DNA of 64,000 nucleotides from assembly GCA_947184155.2 (NCBI GenBank), contig CAMXCT020001481.1, positions 86,254 to 150,253 on the forward strand, given 5' to 3'. This DNA comes from Cladocopium goreaui (lineage: Eukaryota > Sar > Dinophyceae > Suessiales > Symbiodiniaceae). Both the position numbers and the translations under genes were made by a program. Within the stretch, counting starts at the first letter, position 1; each line of letters starts with the position of its first letter. The notes beneath the pieces were generated by a model, which saw only the letters and a list, made by a program, of their open reading frames with translations, did not search any database and had not been told where the DNA came from. Below are positions 11,646-20,405 of the stretch, one piece after another.

Positions 11646-13311
11646 TGTGAAAAAACGTCATATCTAGGTACACCTCGTGTGTACCGCAATCAACGCTTTC
11701 GTTACTTCACTACGCCAGATGCGAACACCTATTGTGTTTGCAGCTCCGCAGTTACTTACTTCCCTACAAAGTCAAGTAAAGGAACTTGTTCCACCCCGAC
11801 TCCTAAGTGCACGTCAGACTCCGTCTTTTCTCTCCAGACGCCACGCACAACGGAACAGGTCAACAAGATCCAAGGCAGGCACACGGCCACAAACCACAAG
11901 GGAAGCAACACAACAAGTTCCAAGTGTGGCTACTGTTTCCAATGCCCTAGGTGACACTGCAGTTCAGTTCGCTTCGGAACAATTGACACCACTCCCTTGA
12001 GCCGATGTCTCAACTGGAAAACTCGATTCCAGGCTTCCAATACACAACCTTCCCTCAAAGGTTGTTGAAACAATTCCGAACTGCTATGATATACAAATCA
12101 CCTAGTCACAAAACGTCAGAAACATCTCCAAAAGTTCTCAAATCAAGCTGGTCCTCGTCCAAACGCAAGTAACCAGCTAGCCGGTGTTACTAGTCTCTAC
12201 CAAACGTCTAGACTAGTCACACGGCTAGTTAAGAACGAAATGTTCCACTCAAATTCCTATACAAAATCCTCTTGCAATACAGAACAACATGGGAACCTCA
12301 TGTTCCATCTCCAAAACAGTTCTTCACATAGACATGTGCTCCCATAGTGCCAAACTACCAAGGAGAGTAAAAATGTTCTGCTCGACTTCTCCACAACAGT
12401 TCTTCACACAGAGATATCTTCTCATAGTTCCAAACCGTCGAGGAGAGTAGAATACTCTGCTCGACTTCTCAGCTAATATCCAGTCATAAACAGTCATAGC
12501 GCTAAAGTAGTTCGCTTACTGTCATAACCAAAAGTCAGCAACAAGTCACAGGCACAAAGATCATAATGCAGCTCTCCAGATCAAGTATCCGGAGGTTGAA
12601 TAAGATACGTAGGCATTGTCCTCACAATGCCGAAGTATCTCACATACTCAAAAGATCTGCTTGACTTCTCAGCTAATGTCCAGTCATAAACAGTCATAGC
12701 GCTAAGGTAGTTCGCTCACCACAATAACCAAACGTCAGCAATAAGTCACAAAGATAAAGATCATAATGCAGCTCTCCAGATCAGGTATCCGGAGGTTGAA
12801 TAAGATACGTAGGCATTGTCCTCACAATGCCGAAGTATCTCACATACTCAAAAGATGGTAATCAAATAGGCTTCCACAAACATCTCAGAGGTACGAAAGG
12901 CAATGACAAGAATCGAAACGGATGACCAAAACCATTTTCTCAGTTCGATTCATACTTCCTCAAGAGGCAAAGATTTTACGTCGAGAGCGATGGAATCATA
13001 AACATCCCTGATCTCAACGGCATAGCGAATGCTCTGGAAGCAATTCGCTCAGTATCATAAAATAAATAAAGCTCCAAAGTGCTACTTACAAGGTCTGGAA
13101 CTCCGTGTCAGATTTACTCAGACCCACAGGTCGATCCCAATATCTGCAGGCAACTCCGGCATGGCTTAAAATTACTTACAAAGCAATATCGAAACTGCTA
13201 TAGTCTGTTGCAGACATCTTCCCATAGTCCAGTTCCACTACCAAATACTCAATGAATGGCAGGTCGCACCAAAGCCAAGTTGTAACCCTGTAAGGGACAC
13301 AAACTTTCACA
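11646..13311 (-). repeat. 5' LTR of T
   Basis: This is a direct repeat of 7960-9605, TG...CA on the minus strand. Its outer edge abuts target duplication CTTTA at 13312-13316. Confidence 0.85.
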
Positions 13312-13316
13312 CTTTA

Positions 13317-13454
13317 CGCTGCCCTGGTGCAATCTGAAAAACTAGGTCTGGGAAAGCTTTTTAGCATTGTGGTGCACAGCACCAGCGTACGGCAACTGCA
13401 ACTTCTATCGGGTGACACGTTTTCATTGGTAAGAATCCGGGTGAAATTTGAAGC
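13317..13454. repeat. Right arm of inverted repeat W, outer part
   Basis: This is the reverse complement of 6606-6743 and completes the arm interrupted by T. Its last ~50 bases are also the left terminus of V2. Confidence 0.8.
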
Positions 13455-13751
13455 CGTTACCAGCTTCACGATATGTCCATGCAATGTAAATAAAAAACAT
13501 GGGCTACGGACTTCTTTGCAACACGAAACAAACGAACAGTAAGTAATTAAATGACACCGCCGCCTTCAATGATGGCTAACAACCAAAGAAGCAACAAGTG
13601 AACGAACGAAAATGCTGCTCTCAATGATGGCAAGTAAGTAATGTGTATGTTTCAAAGCTTCTTTCCAATTTACATATCCAACAAACGCATTTTGTCATCA
13701 TTGAGGGCGGCACTTCAACTTAACTACTTGATGTGTCTTTGCTAGGGAAGA

Positions 13752-13913
13752 AAAAAAAGGAAGAAAATAGGCGACCCGATGGCTCAGTTGGTATGGCGTT
13801 GGTCTTGCCAGCGCTGACAGACTGCCGGTGGTGGTTCGAATCCCTGCTGGTCCACTCGGGAGTCTCAAGGGCGACCCGCCGAAAGGCAACGGGCGCCGAC
13901 CACAAAAAAAAAG
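13752..13913 (+). mobile_element. tRNA-derived SINE with A-tail
   Basis: A tRNA-like head carries a pol III A box (TGGCTCAGTTGG, 13780-13791) and a B box (GGTTCGAATCC, 13833-13843). Between them is an anticodon-arm-like stem (CGTTG/CAGCG) whose loop would present CTT. It ends in gccgaccac and nine A residues. Flanks ttgctagggaaga (13739-13751) and ttgccagggaaga (13914-13926) form a 13-bp duplication with one difference. V1 has the empty site at about 6016-6030. The T stem is poorly paired, so this is a SINE and not a working tRNA gene. Confidence 0.85.
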
Positions 13914-14137
13914 TTGCCAGGGAAGACACAACCTACAAGGGGCTCAGGACTCAGAGAAACAAATCAAAATTCACAGAAACAAACAAATAAAAACAAACCT
14001 ATCGAAATAAACAAGGAAATAAAGGAGCCGACGAAATTCAGGGAAATACGCAGAGAAATTCAGAACCTTGAAAGAAGCCCGGGGATATGGGAAAGAAAAG
14101 AATTCGGGAAAATCAATATGGAAAACACTGACAATAA

Positions 14138-14401
14138 AGTCGCTTTTTTTGTGGACGGCGCCAATGGCTTGCGCCTGGCTCACCACACTTAGGCGATTAC
14201 CCTGCGGACCAGCGGGCCGAGGGGATCGAACCAGAAACCACGGGTTCCCCCACCCCCGCCCCCCCCCCCCTATCGTCTCCCCCCACACCCCCTTCCCGAA
14301 GGTATAGTCCCCCCCCCAGTTCCCCCACCCCCCCCCCCAAGTCTGTCCGCGACGTCAAGACGTCGCCCTACAAACTACTCACCCTCCCCCCCAGGGAGCC
14401 G
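14138..14401 (-). mobile_element. SINE-like insertion, minus strand
   Basis: A perfect 13-bp duplication acactgacaataa (14125-14137, 14402-14414) bounds it. On the minus strand it ends ggcgccgtccac plus an A run, the same tail as the SINE at 13752. It has a B-box-like GGTTCGATCCC (complement of 14222-14232). The expected A-box region is replaced by poly-C/G-rich sequence, so the 5' part is degraded or different. V1 lacks this insert (6225-6245). Confidence 0.7.
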
Positions 14402-14500
14402 ACACTGACAATAACCCCGTCCAAAGCGGTTCGGGGAGAGAAAAGCGGAAATGAGTCATGACATCACCCCTCCCCCCCCCCGCCCCCCCTCTCCATGACC
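14251..14500. repeat. Poly-C tracts
   Basis: Several C runs of 8-12 bases occur within and beside the minus-strand SINE. Such tracts are prone to sequencing error, and the G-rich strand could form quadruplexes. Confidence 0.8.
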
Positions 14501-14666
14501 TGGACGATGAGTCATGAATTTCCGGATATAAATGAACGATGCAAGAAACAAATAAGGAGCACAGGAAACAACAAGAACGCAAGGAAATAAACAGCGAAAT
14601 GAGCGCAATAGTCCAAATAGAGCATGCATGGAAATACATCATGAATTCAGGGCAGCGAGCAAGGAA

Positions 14667-15462
14667 TTTTTTTTTCCTCGAGTGTGGCCGATGTCGCGCT
14701 AAAGGATCGGTCCTTACATGAGAGTAAGCAGCTAAAACTCTGTACAAGGACACAAAGTCCTTGAAATCAGCAGATCGATTGAACCAAAACAACGAAAACC
14801 ACAACCACACAAAAAGCGACGACCCGCAAATCCCCCAGCCAGACTTGTGTTTCGCCAGCGGAAACAAGGCAAACAGCAAAACAACACCAAAACCAAACCA
14901 AAAACCAGAGCCCAAACAAAAACAACCACAATCGATCAGCTGTTGGACGCAGTGGCATATCCACTGCTTCACCATCAAAAACTTGCAAATAAAACGAATT
15001 AAGTATCACAGCTGTTCAGGCAGACATGAAGACTCTAGCTAGAAGGCTACCCTAGCACAAGACAAGCTGTACATGGACGCAGATCCACAACAAAATCTCT
15101 CCAGAGTCCTCTCAGGTCAGCTCGTCATAGGCCTTCATGGACGTAATAGCCATCCTCTTGAGTGTTAGCTGCGATCACAAATCCAATTGTCAAATAAGGT
15201 CAGAATCTCCCTTAAAGGGGGGACAGTGATGACAATGAGGAAGCAAAGAAGGCCAGGGAGCGGTTTCCAAGCATACCATCACTAAAAACAAATGAAGCGG
15301 GGGAGCACGCCCCTAGTTTCATAGGGGAGATGCATCCATCCGTTGTATGGTCTCAGTCAGCGACGTACTTGGTAGTATCCGCGAAGCTGAGCAACATGCA
15401 AAAAAAACTTGCGTCCAAAAACTGTCATTGCATTTGCCATAGTACCCGTGCTGTCGTAGTGT
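14667..15462 (-). mobile_element. Poly(A) retroposed fragment L2 (3' end shared with G)
   Basis: A perfect 18-bp duplication agggcagcgagcaaggaa (14649-14666, 15463-15480) bounds it, and V1 has the single-copy site at about 6395. On the minus strand it ends in an A run. The 3' part aligns with L1 and with the end of G. It extends about 350 bases further 5' than L1, so the two differ in 5' endpoint, as 5'-truncated copies would. There is no ORF. Confidence 0.8.
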
Positions 15463-15545
15463 AGGGCAGCGAGCAAGGAACTCGAAGCGCTCCAGCAGCT
15501 CAATAAGGAGCTCTGGGAAATGAATATGGTACTCAAGGAAATAAA

Positions 15546-15804
15546 CAGGACTCCTCCAAACAATGATTGAGAAAATAAGACAGTGATTCTGCAGCATCTG
15601 CACTTTGATCTTTGCTTCGGGGGAAGGGGGGATGTCGGGCCTGTCACATGCACTTGTGCCAGCTCAGGAGTCCGAGAGGTGGTCGTTTCGACGGCCTTTA
15701 TTCCTGCCTGTCATGGACCCGAAAAAGTCAAGAAAAATTAGACACGCAAATACGGACCTCCCCAGTTCAAGATTCCTGCCACAGATGCTGTTTGTGTTGA
15801 AGTG
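15546..15804. other. Unassigned spacer before R2
   Basis: I see no repeat match or convincing gene here. It is the 5' flank of the R2 LTR. Confidence 0.4.
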
Positions 15805-16612
15805 TATAGAAATTTGACTCCCTATGGGAGCATCCTTTGGATAAGGATGAAGCGACATGTCATTCATCATTGGTTGTGTAGTTTGTGCACAGAAGATACG
15901 TGGAAGGCTCTGCAAGAGTTCATCGCCATGGAAGACTGGTAGAGAACACTCTACTTATTGCGGAAGGAATCTTGTATGTGACCAACCTGTACGAGGACAA
16001 TGCCCATATTTTGAATCTTATTTGTCTGAGAGTTTTGTGATGAGATGTTTCGGTATTCATCATCGTCATCGTGACCTATGGATCATACACTTGATCTTAT
16101 GGTGTGCATTTTATCGTTCCTAAGACGACTTTGGTCTGCATTGTGGATTGGCTATTACAGTGGTCGAAAGACTTCAGCGATACAACTGTATTTGGCTGAC
16201 CCACATTGACAATGTTGAGAACATTCTATTCTACATGAGATTTGAAGCTGTGAGATGCTATCTCTGTGTGGAAAGCTGATTTGGAGAAGGAACGTTGTGT
16301 TCTGACTACAGTCGAGTATGTTTTGTATTCAGAAGAAGATTGTACAGATACCTTATGTGAATCACTTCGTTCTTGAGGAGGTAGTCAGGATCGTGTTGCG
16401 TCTGGAGCAAAAAGAAGAGACTTGACGTCAGCATGTGGGAGTCAAGGGTGAAACAATCCTTTTGATACGGTATTGCTTTAGTTTAATTAGATTTGTGAAT
16501 TTACGCTCTGCGCTTGTGTTTGGTGTGCGTGGTTGACGTATGCGTTTGCCTGTAGGAATTTTGAGGAAGCGTTAGATCTGATCGCAGATCTGTGCACGGC
16601 GCTTTTTTTACA
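15805..16612 (+). repeat. 5' LTR of R2 (internally deleted)
   Basis: It matches 35729-37219, starting TATAGAAATTTGAC and ending TACA, but is only 808 bp because of internal deletions, for example around 16050 and 16380. It is followed directly by the primer-binding site. Confidence 0.75.
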
Positions 16613-16629
16613 TGGTAGCGGAGCTCTAC
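16613..16629 (+). promoter_or_regulatory. Primer-binding site of R2, duplicated by the G insertion
   Basis: TGGTAGCGGAGCTCTAC follows the LTR. The same bases recur at 29291-29307 after the A-tail of G, so this site is also the target duplication of that insertion. Confidence 0.7.
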
Positions 16630-16636
16630 TTTGCTT

Positions 16637-16650
16637 GAGGCTGGTGCCTC
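16637..16650 (+). other. Hairpin at the 5' end of G
   Basis: GAGGC-TGGT-GCCTC is a perfect 5-bp stem with a four-base loop, seven bases inside the element. Confidence 0.45.
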
Positions 16651-17978
16651 GATGACACCCGTACAAGGAGCGCTACCACCCCTCTTCCTTGCTGTCCTTC
16701 ATCGGCACAGGACGTACAGCTGCTCCTAGACGCACAAGCGGACCCATGGCAGGAGATTCCAATTGCTTCCGTGCTTTGCCATTCATTGCAATGGCATGGT
16801 CACCAGAACGATTGCGAAATGAGCTGCAATCACCCCCAGAGCTCGACCGGGAAGCAACACTCCTGCACCAAATTGACTAGTTGTGTGCTCTAAGATGAAC
16901 CTTTTCCCAGTGAGAGGCTGGCACCAGGTCAAGGCTGTATTCCGGCCTATTTGAGATCCGAGAGAAAAATGAACGGGCAGCGCACACACAGTCGCATCTC
17001 TCAGTTGAACCATGATGTCCTTAAATATGCAAGCTTTGTGTGCTCAGCTACATTGCTACCGCTTCCGGCGTCTCATTGGCTCAGATGCAAAGCAGCAGAC
17101 AGACCAGCTGCCTCAGCATAGTTCCAGAAAAGGGAAATATAGAGCACCTCCTAACCTCGGGGAGGGATTCATATCACTAACCTTTCCGATTATCAGACAA
17201 GGGTTTTGCTACAGACTTGTTTTTTCACACCACAGTTTATTTCCTGATTTTTCGTGCATTAGGATCTTATTTCGCGATAGTGCCCCTTCTTGCGTTACAT
17301 CCCTTTACCTGACTCATCGTTCTCCGTCCCATTTGGCATCTGGTTTCTCTGGCCAAAGACGTGCCAGGGCTACCAGTGCCTCTTCCACCACCCTTCTCCC
17401 CCCCTCTGATTGGTTTGTGTGTGGTCTCTTCCTCTTTTGCTCTTTGGCTCGGTGTGCCTTGCTCCCTCCCTTTCTCTCTCTCCTTTTTTCTTGTTCACTC
17501 TTGTGCCTGGATTTTCTGACTAAAGACTGTCAGGGCTTCCAGCTTTTTTGTCCCTTTCCTTCCCCCCTGATTGCACCTTTCTCCCTCACTGCTACGTGCG
17601 CCGCCTGATTCGACTGCCGTGTATCAATTTGTGGGTTCGGGCGTTCTTGGTTTATCCTGTTTCGTGTCAAGGTGCTTAAACTGCCTGGCCAAAGACGTGC
17701 CAGGTTTTTCAACACTCGCCCCTTCCCCCCTTCTCTGTTGGTTTGTGTTGGTTGGGTCGGTGTCCGTTGTCTTTTTCTGTGTGTTGGTCTCTTTTTGTTT
17801 GCTTTTCTGTGTTGGTGGTCTTGCTGTGGGTCCTCCTTCTCTTCTTTGATTTTGCCATTCAATACTGACTGAAGTGCTTGAGTCTTCTGGCCAAAGACGT
17901 GTCAGGATTCTCAACACCTCCCCCCCACCCCACATTACCTTTACACCCTGAACAGCTACGTAGGAACTGCACAGTGCG
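16651..17978 (+). other. 5' untranslated region of G
   Basis: About 1.3 kb, pyrimidine-rich in its second half (C and T runs near 17380-17590), without a convincing gene. It contains the four stem-loops listed separately. Confidence 0.55.
17349..17905 (+). repeat. Four copies of a covarying stem-loop in the G 5' region
   Basis: Copies are at 17349-17367, 17516-17533, 17685-17703 and 17887-17905, spaced 167-202 bases. Each is CTGNC, a loop CAAAGACGT (TAAAGACT in the second), then GNCAG. The variable stem position pairs as G-C, A-T, G-C and G-T, so pairing is kept while bases change. Two further copies lie after the helicase ORF with a T-A pair. The loop is nearly invariant. Confidence 0.8.
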
Positions 17979-19538
17979 ATGTCTCTGCTTTCCAGAGAAC
18001 AAGTTGTGAAATCCTGGTATGCAAAGAACCCTAACGTCAGCTTCTTTGATTTGCTCTTTGCACTTGAACAGCATAAGAGCATTTCGACTGAGTATGGGCT
18101 GAATGTATCCATTGAGCAGCACTGGAGGCTTGGAGACCCCCATAAGAAGACCGCTGCACCAGATCGACATGACTATGAAATTGCAATGGTAGGTGGGAGA
18201 GAAACCTTACCTGGGCCTGACTGGCATAAGTTGTGCCGATGGTTGGTTAGTCAAAGCCCTGCTTTCTTGCCTTACCACACGGTATATTTGGTGACGGACA
18301 ATCGGGATTTGCAATCGGATAAGGTCAAGTCTGAGCCTGGACTCAGTCATTGGCCAATGGTCGCTGCTTGGTGGAAAGAACGGTTACGCTATGTCGGCCC
18401 ATATGGAGAACTCACCACAGTTGTCTTTGTCCACATTTCAGCTGACACTGGTCTCCATAAGGTACACCCGACATGGGCAGGGACGTACATCCTTGATGCG
18501 TGTGTGTTCCTCTTCCCGGCCATCAACTTTGCACTGATTGACAGCGATTGTGTGCCAGTGACTCTCTTTGAGATACGGGAACTTTGGCTGGCGAGCACTG
18601 ACCCAACCCATTCAGCTGCATCAAGCACAGTTGCAAAGAGCAAACTGTCAAGCCCCATTGCGTCATCGCACAAACGTGCGCGATCTGTGGACACGGGAAG
18701 GGACATGCAGCAGCCTGGTCCACCTTCGAAGCTGTCTAGATCGCATAGTGCGGACCATCTTGCTGTCCGAAAAGCAGATCCACTGCGAGCCCCTCCGTTC
18801 ACCTACGGTGCCAATTTGGCAGACGAAGTTGACTATGGTGATTCGCCAGACCCGAGTCCCCGAATGTCTCGTCGAGTGACGTCCAGCAGCGATGACTCTT
18901 CCCCGGCTGGGTCAGCTAAACCCACTCGGAAGGACAAAGTAGCCGTGGATGAAACTGCCACTGCGCCTAGGCCCAAAGGAGCCATCCTTGTGAGTGAGGC
19001 TTTCACTGAAATCAATGCTGGTCTGGTCATTGTATTAGCTTCGGGTCATGAGAGTCCTGTACCTGTTACTGTCTTGGAGGACCCAGACACAGATCCTGAC
19101 GAAATTGCCCGCGTTATTACCATTGCTTACCACAGACATGTCGAAGCCTACCTAGCTACTACATATCCACCTGCAGACGTCGAGCAAGCAGTCGCTAGTG
19201 GATTACTTGGCTCTCCTCTGCTTGGCACGTCCACACGTGTTACTGCAGATTGGTGCCATGCGTGGAGCTTGATAGGCCAGTGGTCTGGACTAGTTACTTT
19301 TCCTGTCCCAGCCTCTGGAGTCTGGCCGCGCCATGGTCATTTACGGAAGATCCTTGATGGCTACCAAGGCAGGCAACCAAACTTCCATAAATGGGCTAGG
19401 CCCGCCTACGAGCAAGGGGCCCTTCCGACCCTTAGCCTGCTGCCCGGTGAGGTCAGTGTACGAGTGCTACCAGGAGACAAGATGTACCAAGCCATAGCCC
19501 GGGCGGAGGTTGCGGCCCGCCAAGAGGCATGTGGGTAA
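17979..19538 (+). CDS. Glycosyltransferase-like protein (519 aa), ORF1 of G
   Basis: Residues 60-210 resemble the nucleotide-sugar-binding half of a glycosyltransferase. There is an acidic DxD-type motif in FALIDSDCVPVTLFE, preceded by a hydrophobic strand and a PTWAGTYILDA segment. Residues 210-340 are a low-complexity linker rich in Ser, Pro, Asp and basic residues (SSHKRARS). Residues 345-519 form a second ordered part with WARPAYEQGALPTL and VRVLPGDKMYQA, which looks like the acceptor side of a transferase. I see no signal peptide or membrane segment at the N terminus. It is the first of two ORFs in G and is intact. DxD motifs coordinate metal and sugar nucleotide in GT-A enzymes; the assignment rests on motif pattern only, and substrate is unknown. 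Confidence 0.6.
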   Translation: MSLLSREQVVKSWYAKNPNVSFFDLLFALEQHKSISTEYGLNVSIEQHWRLGDPHKKTAAPDRHDYEIAMVGGRETLPGPDWHKLCRWLVSQSPAFLPYHTVYLVTDNRDLQSDKVKSEPGLSHWPMVAAWWKERLRYVGPYGELTTVVFVHISADTGLHKVHPTWAGTYILDACVFLFPAINFALIDSDCVPVTLFEIRELWLASTDPTHSAASSTVAKSKLSSPIASSHKRARSVDTGRDMQQPGPPSKLSRSHSADHLAVRKADPLRAPPFTYGANLADEVDYGDSPDPSPRMSRRVTSSSDDSSPAGSAKPTRKDKVAVDETATAPRPKGAILVSEAFTEINAGLVIVLASGHESPVPVTVLEDPDTDPDEIARVITIAYHRHVEAYLATTYPPADVEQAVASGLLGSPLLGTSTRVTADWCHAWSLIGQWSGLVTFPVPASGVWPRHGHLRKILDGYQGRQPNFHKWARPAYEQGALPTLSLLPGEVSVRVLPGDKMYQAIARAEVAARQEACG

Positions 19539-20405
19539 GAGGGGGAGGTGGACCCGAGAGGGTCCGGGGGGACGTTAAACTGGTATATAGCGCAGGGGAG
19601 TTGCTGAAGGCCCCCGTCCCTAACGAACCGTGAACGGACACGGTACCTTCGTACCCCCTAGTCGGCGTGTGTTGACATGTTGGGTTGCTCCTCATGTCTC
19701 ACCCTCGTTTGTGTTTGCGCACATCCTTGGGTGATCGTGCGGTATCTCGGGGTTCTCCCGGACCGATCGGTACACACGTGGTACGGGACCGACGGGTCTC
19801 ACCTTACCTTGTGTCTAGGGTAGCAACACCCTATGATGACACGGGGGAACAGGCAAGGTCGGTGAACCTCTTAGAGACTTGGGGACTCGTCTCGAGGAGG
19901 GGTCAACGGGGCAACCCGTTGGCTAACGGTCAAAATTCATCGTGGGTAGCCAAGCTCACGGTGGACAAGACCGTCGGTTCCTCCCTAACAGTGTTAGGGT
20001 CCTGTTGTGAGACAGGTGTATCCCTCCGGGGATGCATGGGATCGCTAACGACTGGGTCACCGATCGGTCCATTCTCCTTTTGGAGGGTGGGCTCAATGTA
20101 CAGTCTGGCCACAGTAAGGACCTAATCCAAGGTTCGAGCTGTGCTCCATTGGGACTGGGGTCACTGAAAAGGTGACTTAGTTCGACCACTCCATTTTTGG
20201 TCGTTCTTCTCCTGTACGAGCAGGAGTCCGGGAACCAATGGGGGCATCGTGTGATGGCTTTACCTTCGGTGATTGTGGTGAACACCTTGTGTGGTGGTGG
20301 GTGTCCGTGTTCCACGTCCCTTGAGTGGTGATCATCTTGGGTGAAATGAATGGGTTCCTTTTTGGTTCCCACGTCACTCGGTGAGTGGATCCACTTGGGA
20401 AATGA
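19539..20405 (+). ncRNA. Hairpin-dense spacer between the two G ORFs (possible structured RNA)
   Basis: At least nine perfect local hairpins occur in about 680 bases. Examples are GGACCC-GAGA-GGGTCC (19550-19565), CCGTG/CACGG (19628-19643), TAGGGT/ACCCTA (19816-19833), CAACGGG-GCAA-CCCGTTG (19904-19921), CCCTAAC/GTTAGGG (19983-19999), GTCAC/GTGAC (20160-20176) and CTCCTG/CAGGAG (20209-20226). Two have GNRA tetraloops, typical of folded RNAs. No group I or group II intron core was recognised. An internal ribosome entry or processing element for the second ORF is conceivable. The region may extend to about 20600, because the first ~66 codons of the downstream frame look noncoding. Confidence 0.45.

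Larger units (their letters stand above)
7960..13311 (-). mobile_element. T: complete pol-less LTR retrotransposon (minus strand)
   Basis: Two LTRs of about 1.65 kb (7960-9605 and 11646-13311) flank only 2.04 kb. The ends are TG...CA, and the whole element is bounded by CTTTA at 7955-7959 and 13312-13316. On the minus strand the 5' LTR is followed by TGGTAGCGGAGG, a primer-binding site like that of the R elements. The 3' LTR is preceded by cgaaaggggg, a polypurine tract. No reverse transcriptase, protease or integrase is present; only a Gag C-terminal remnant near 11450-11590 is detectable. It is a TRIM/LARD-type nonautonomous element. The LTRs differ at scattered positions, so it is not brand new. 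Parts of its LTR and internal region resemble the R elements, marking it as a diverged relative. Confidence 0.85.
13405..15545. mobile_element. V2: second V copy, with nested insertions and a lost right end
   Basis: It runs collinear with V1 (5681 onward) but is interrupted at 13752-13913, 14138-14401 and 14667-15462. V1 supplies the uninterrupted sequence at each point. Similarity ends near 15545, before the right terminus. Confidence 0.7.

Noticed and set aside
11996-12030. Dinoflagellate spliced-leader relic near cttgagccgatgtctc
   Set aside because: Only the short cttgagcc part resembles the leader. The block is a conserved part of the T and R LTRs.
13770-13850. Functional tRNA gene with a CTT anticodon
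   Set aside because: The A and B boxes and an anticodon-like arm are present, but the T stem does not pair, the variable region is too long, and the unit has an A-tail and target duplication. It is a SINE head.
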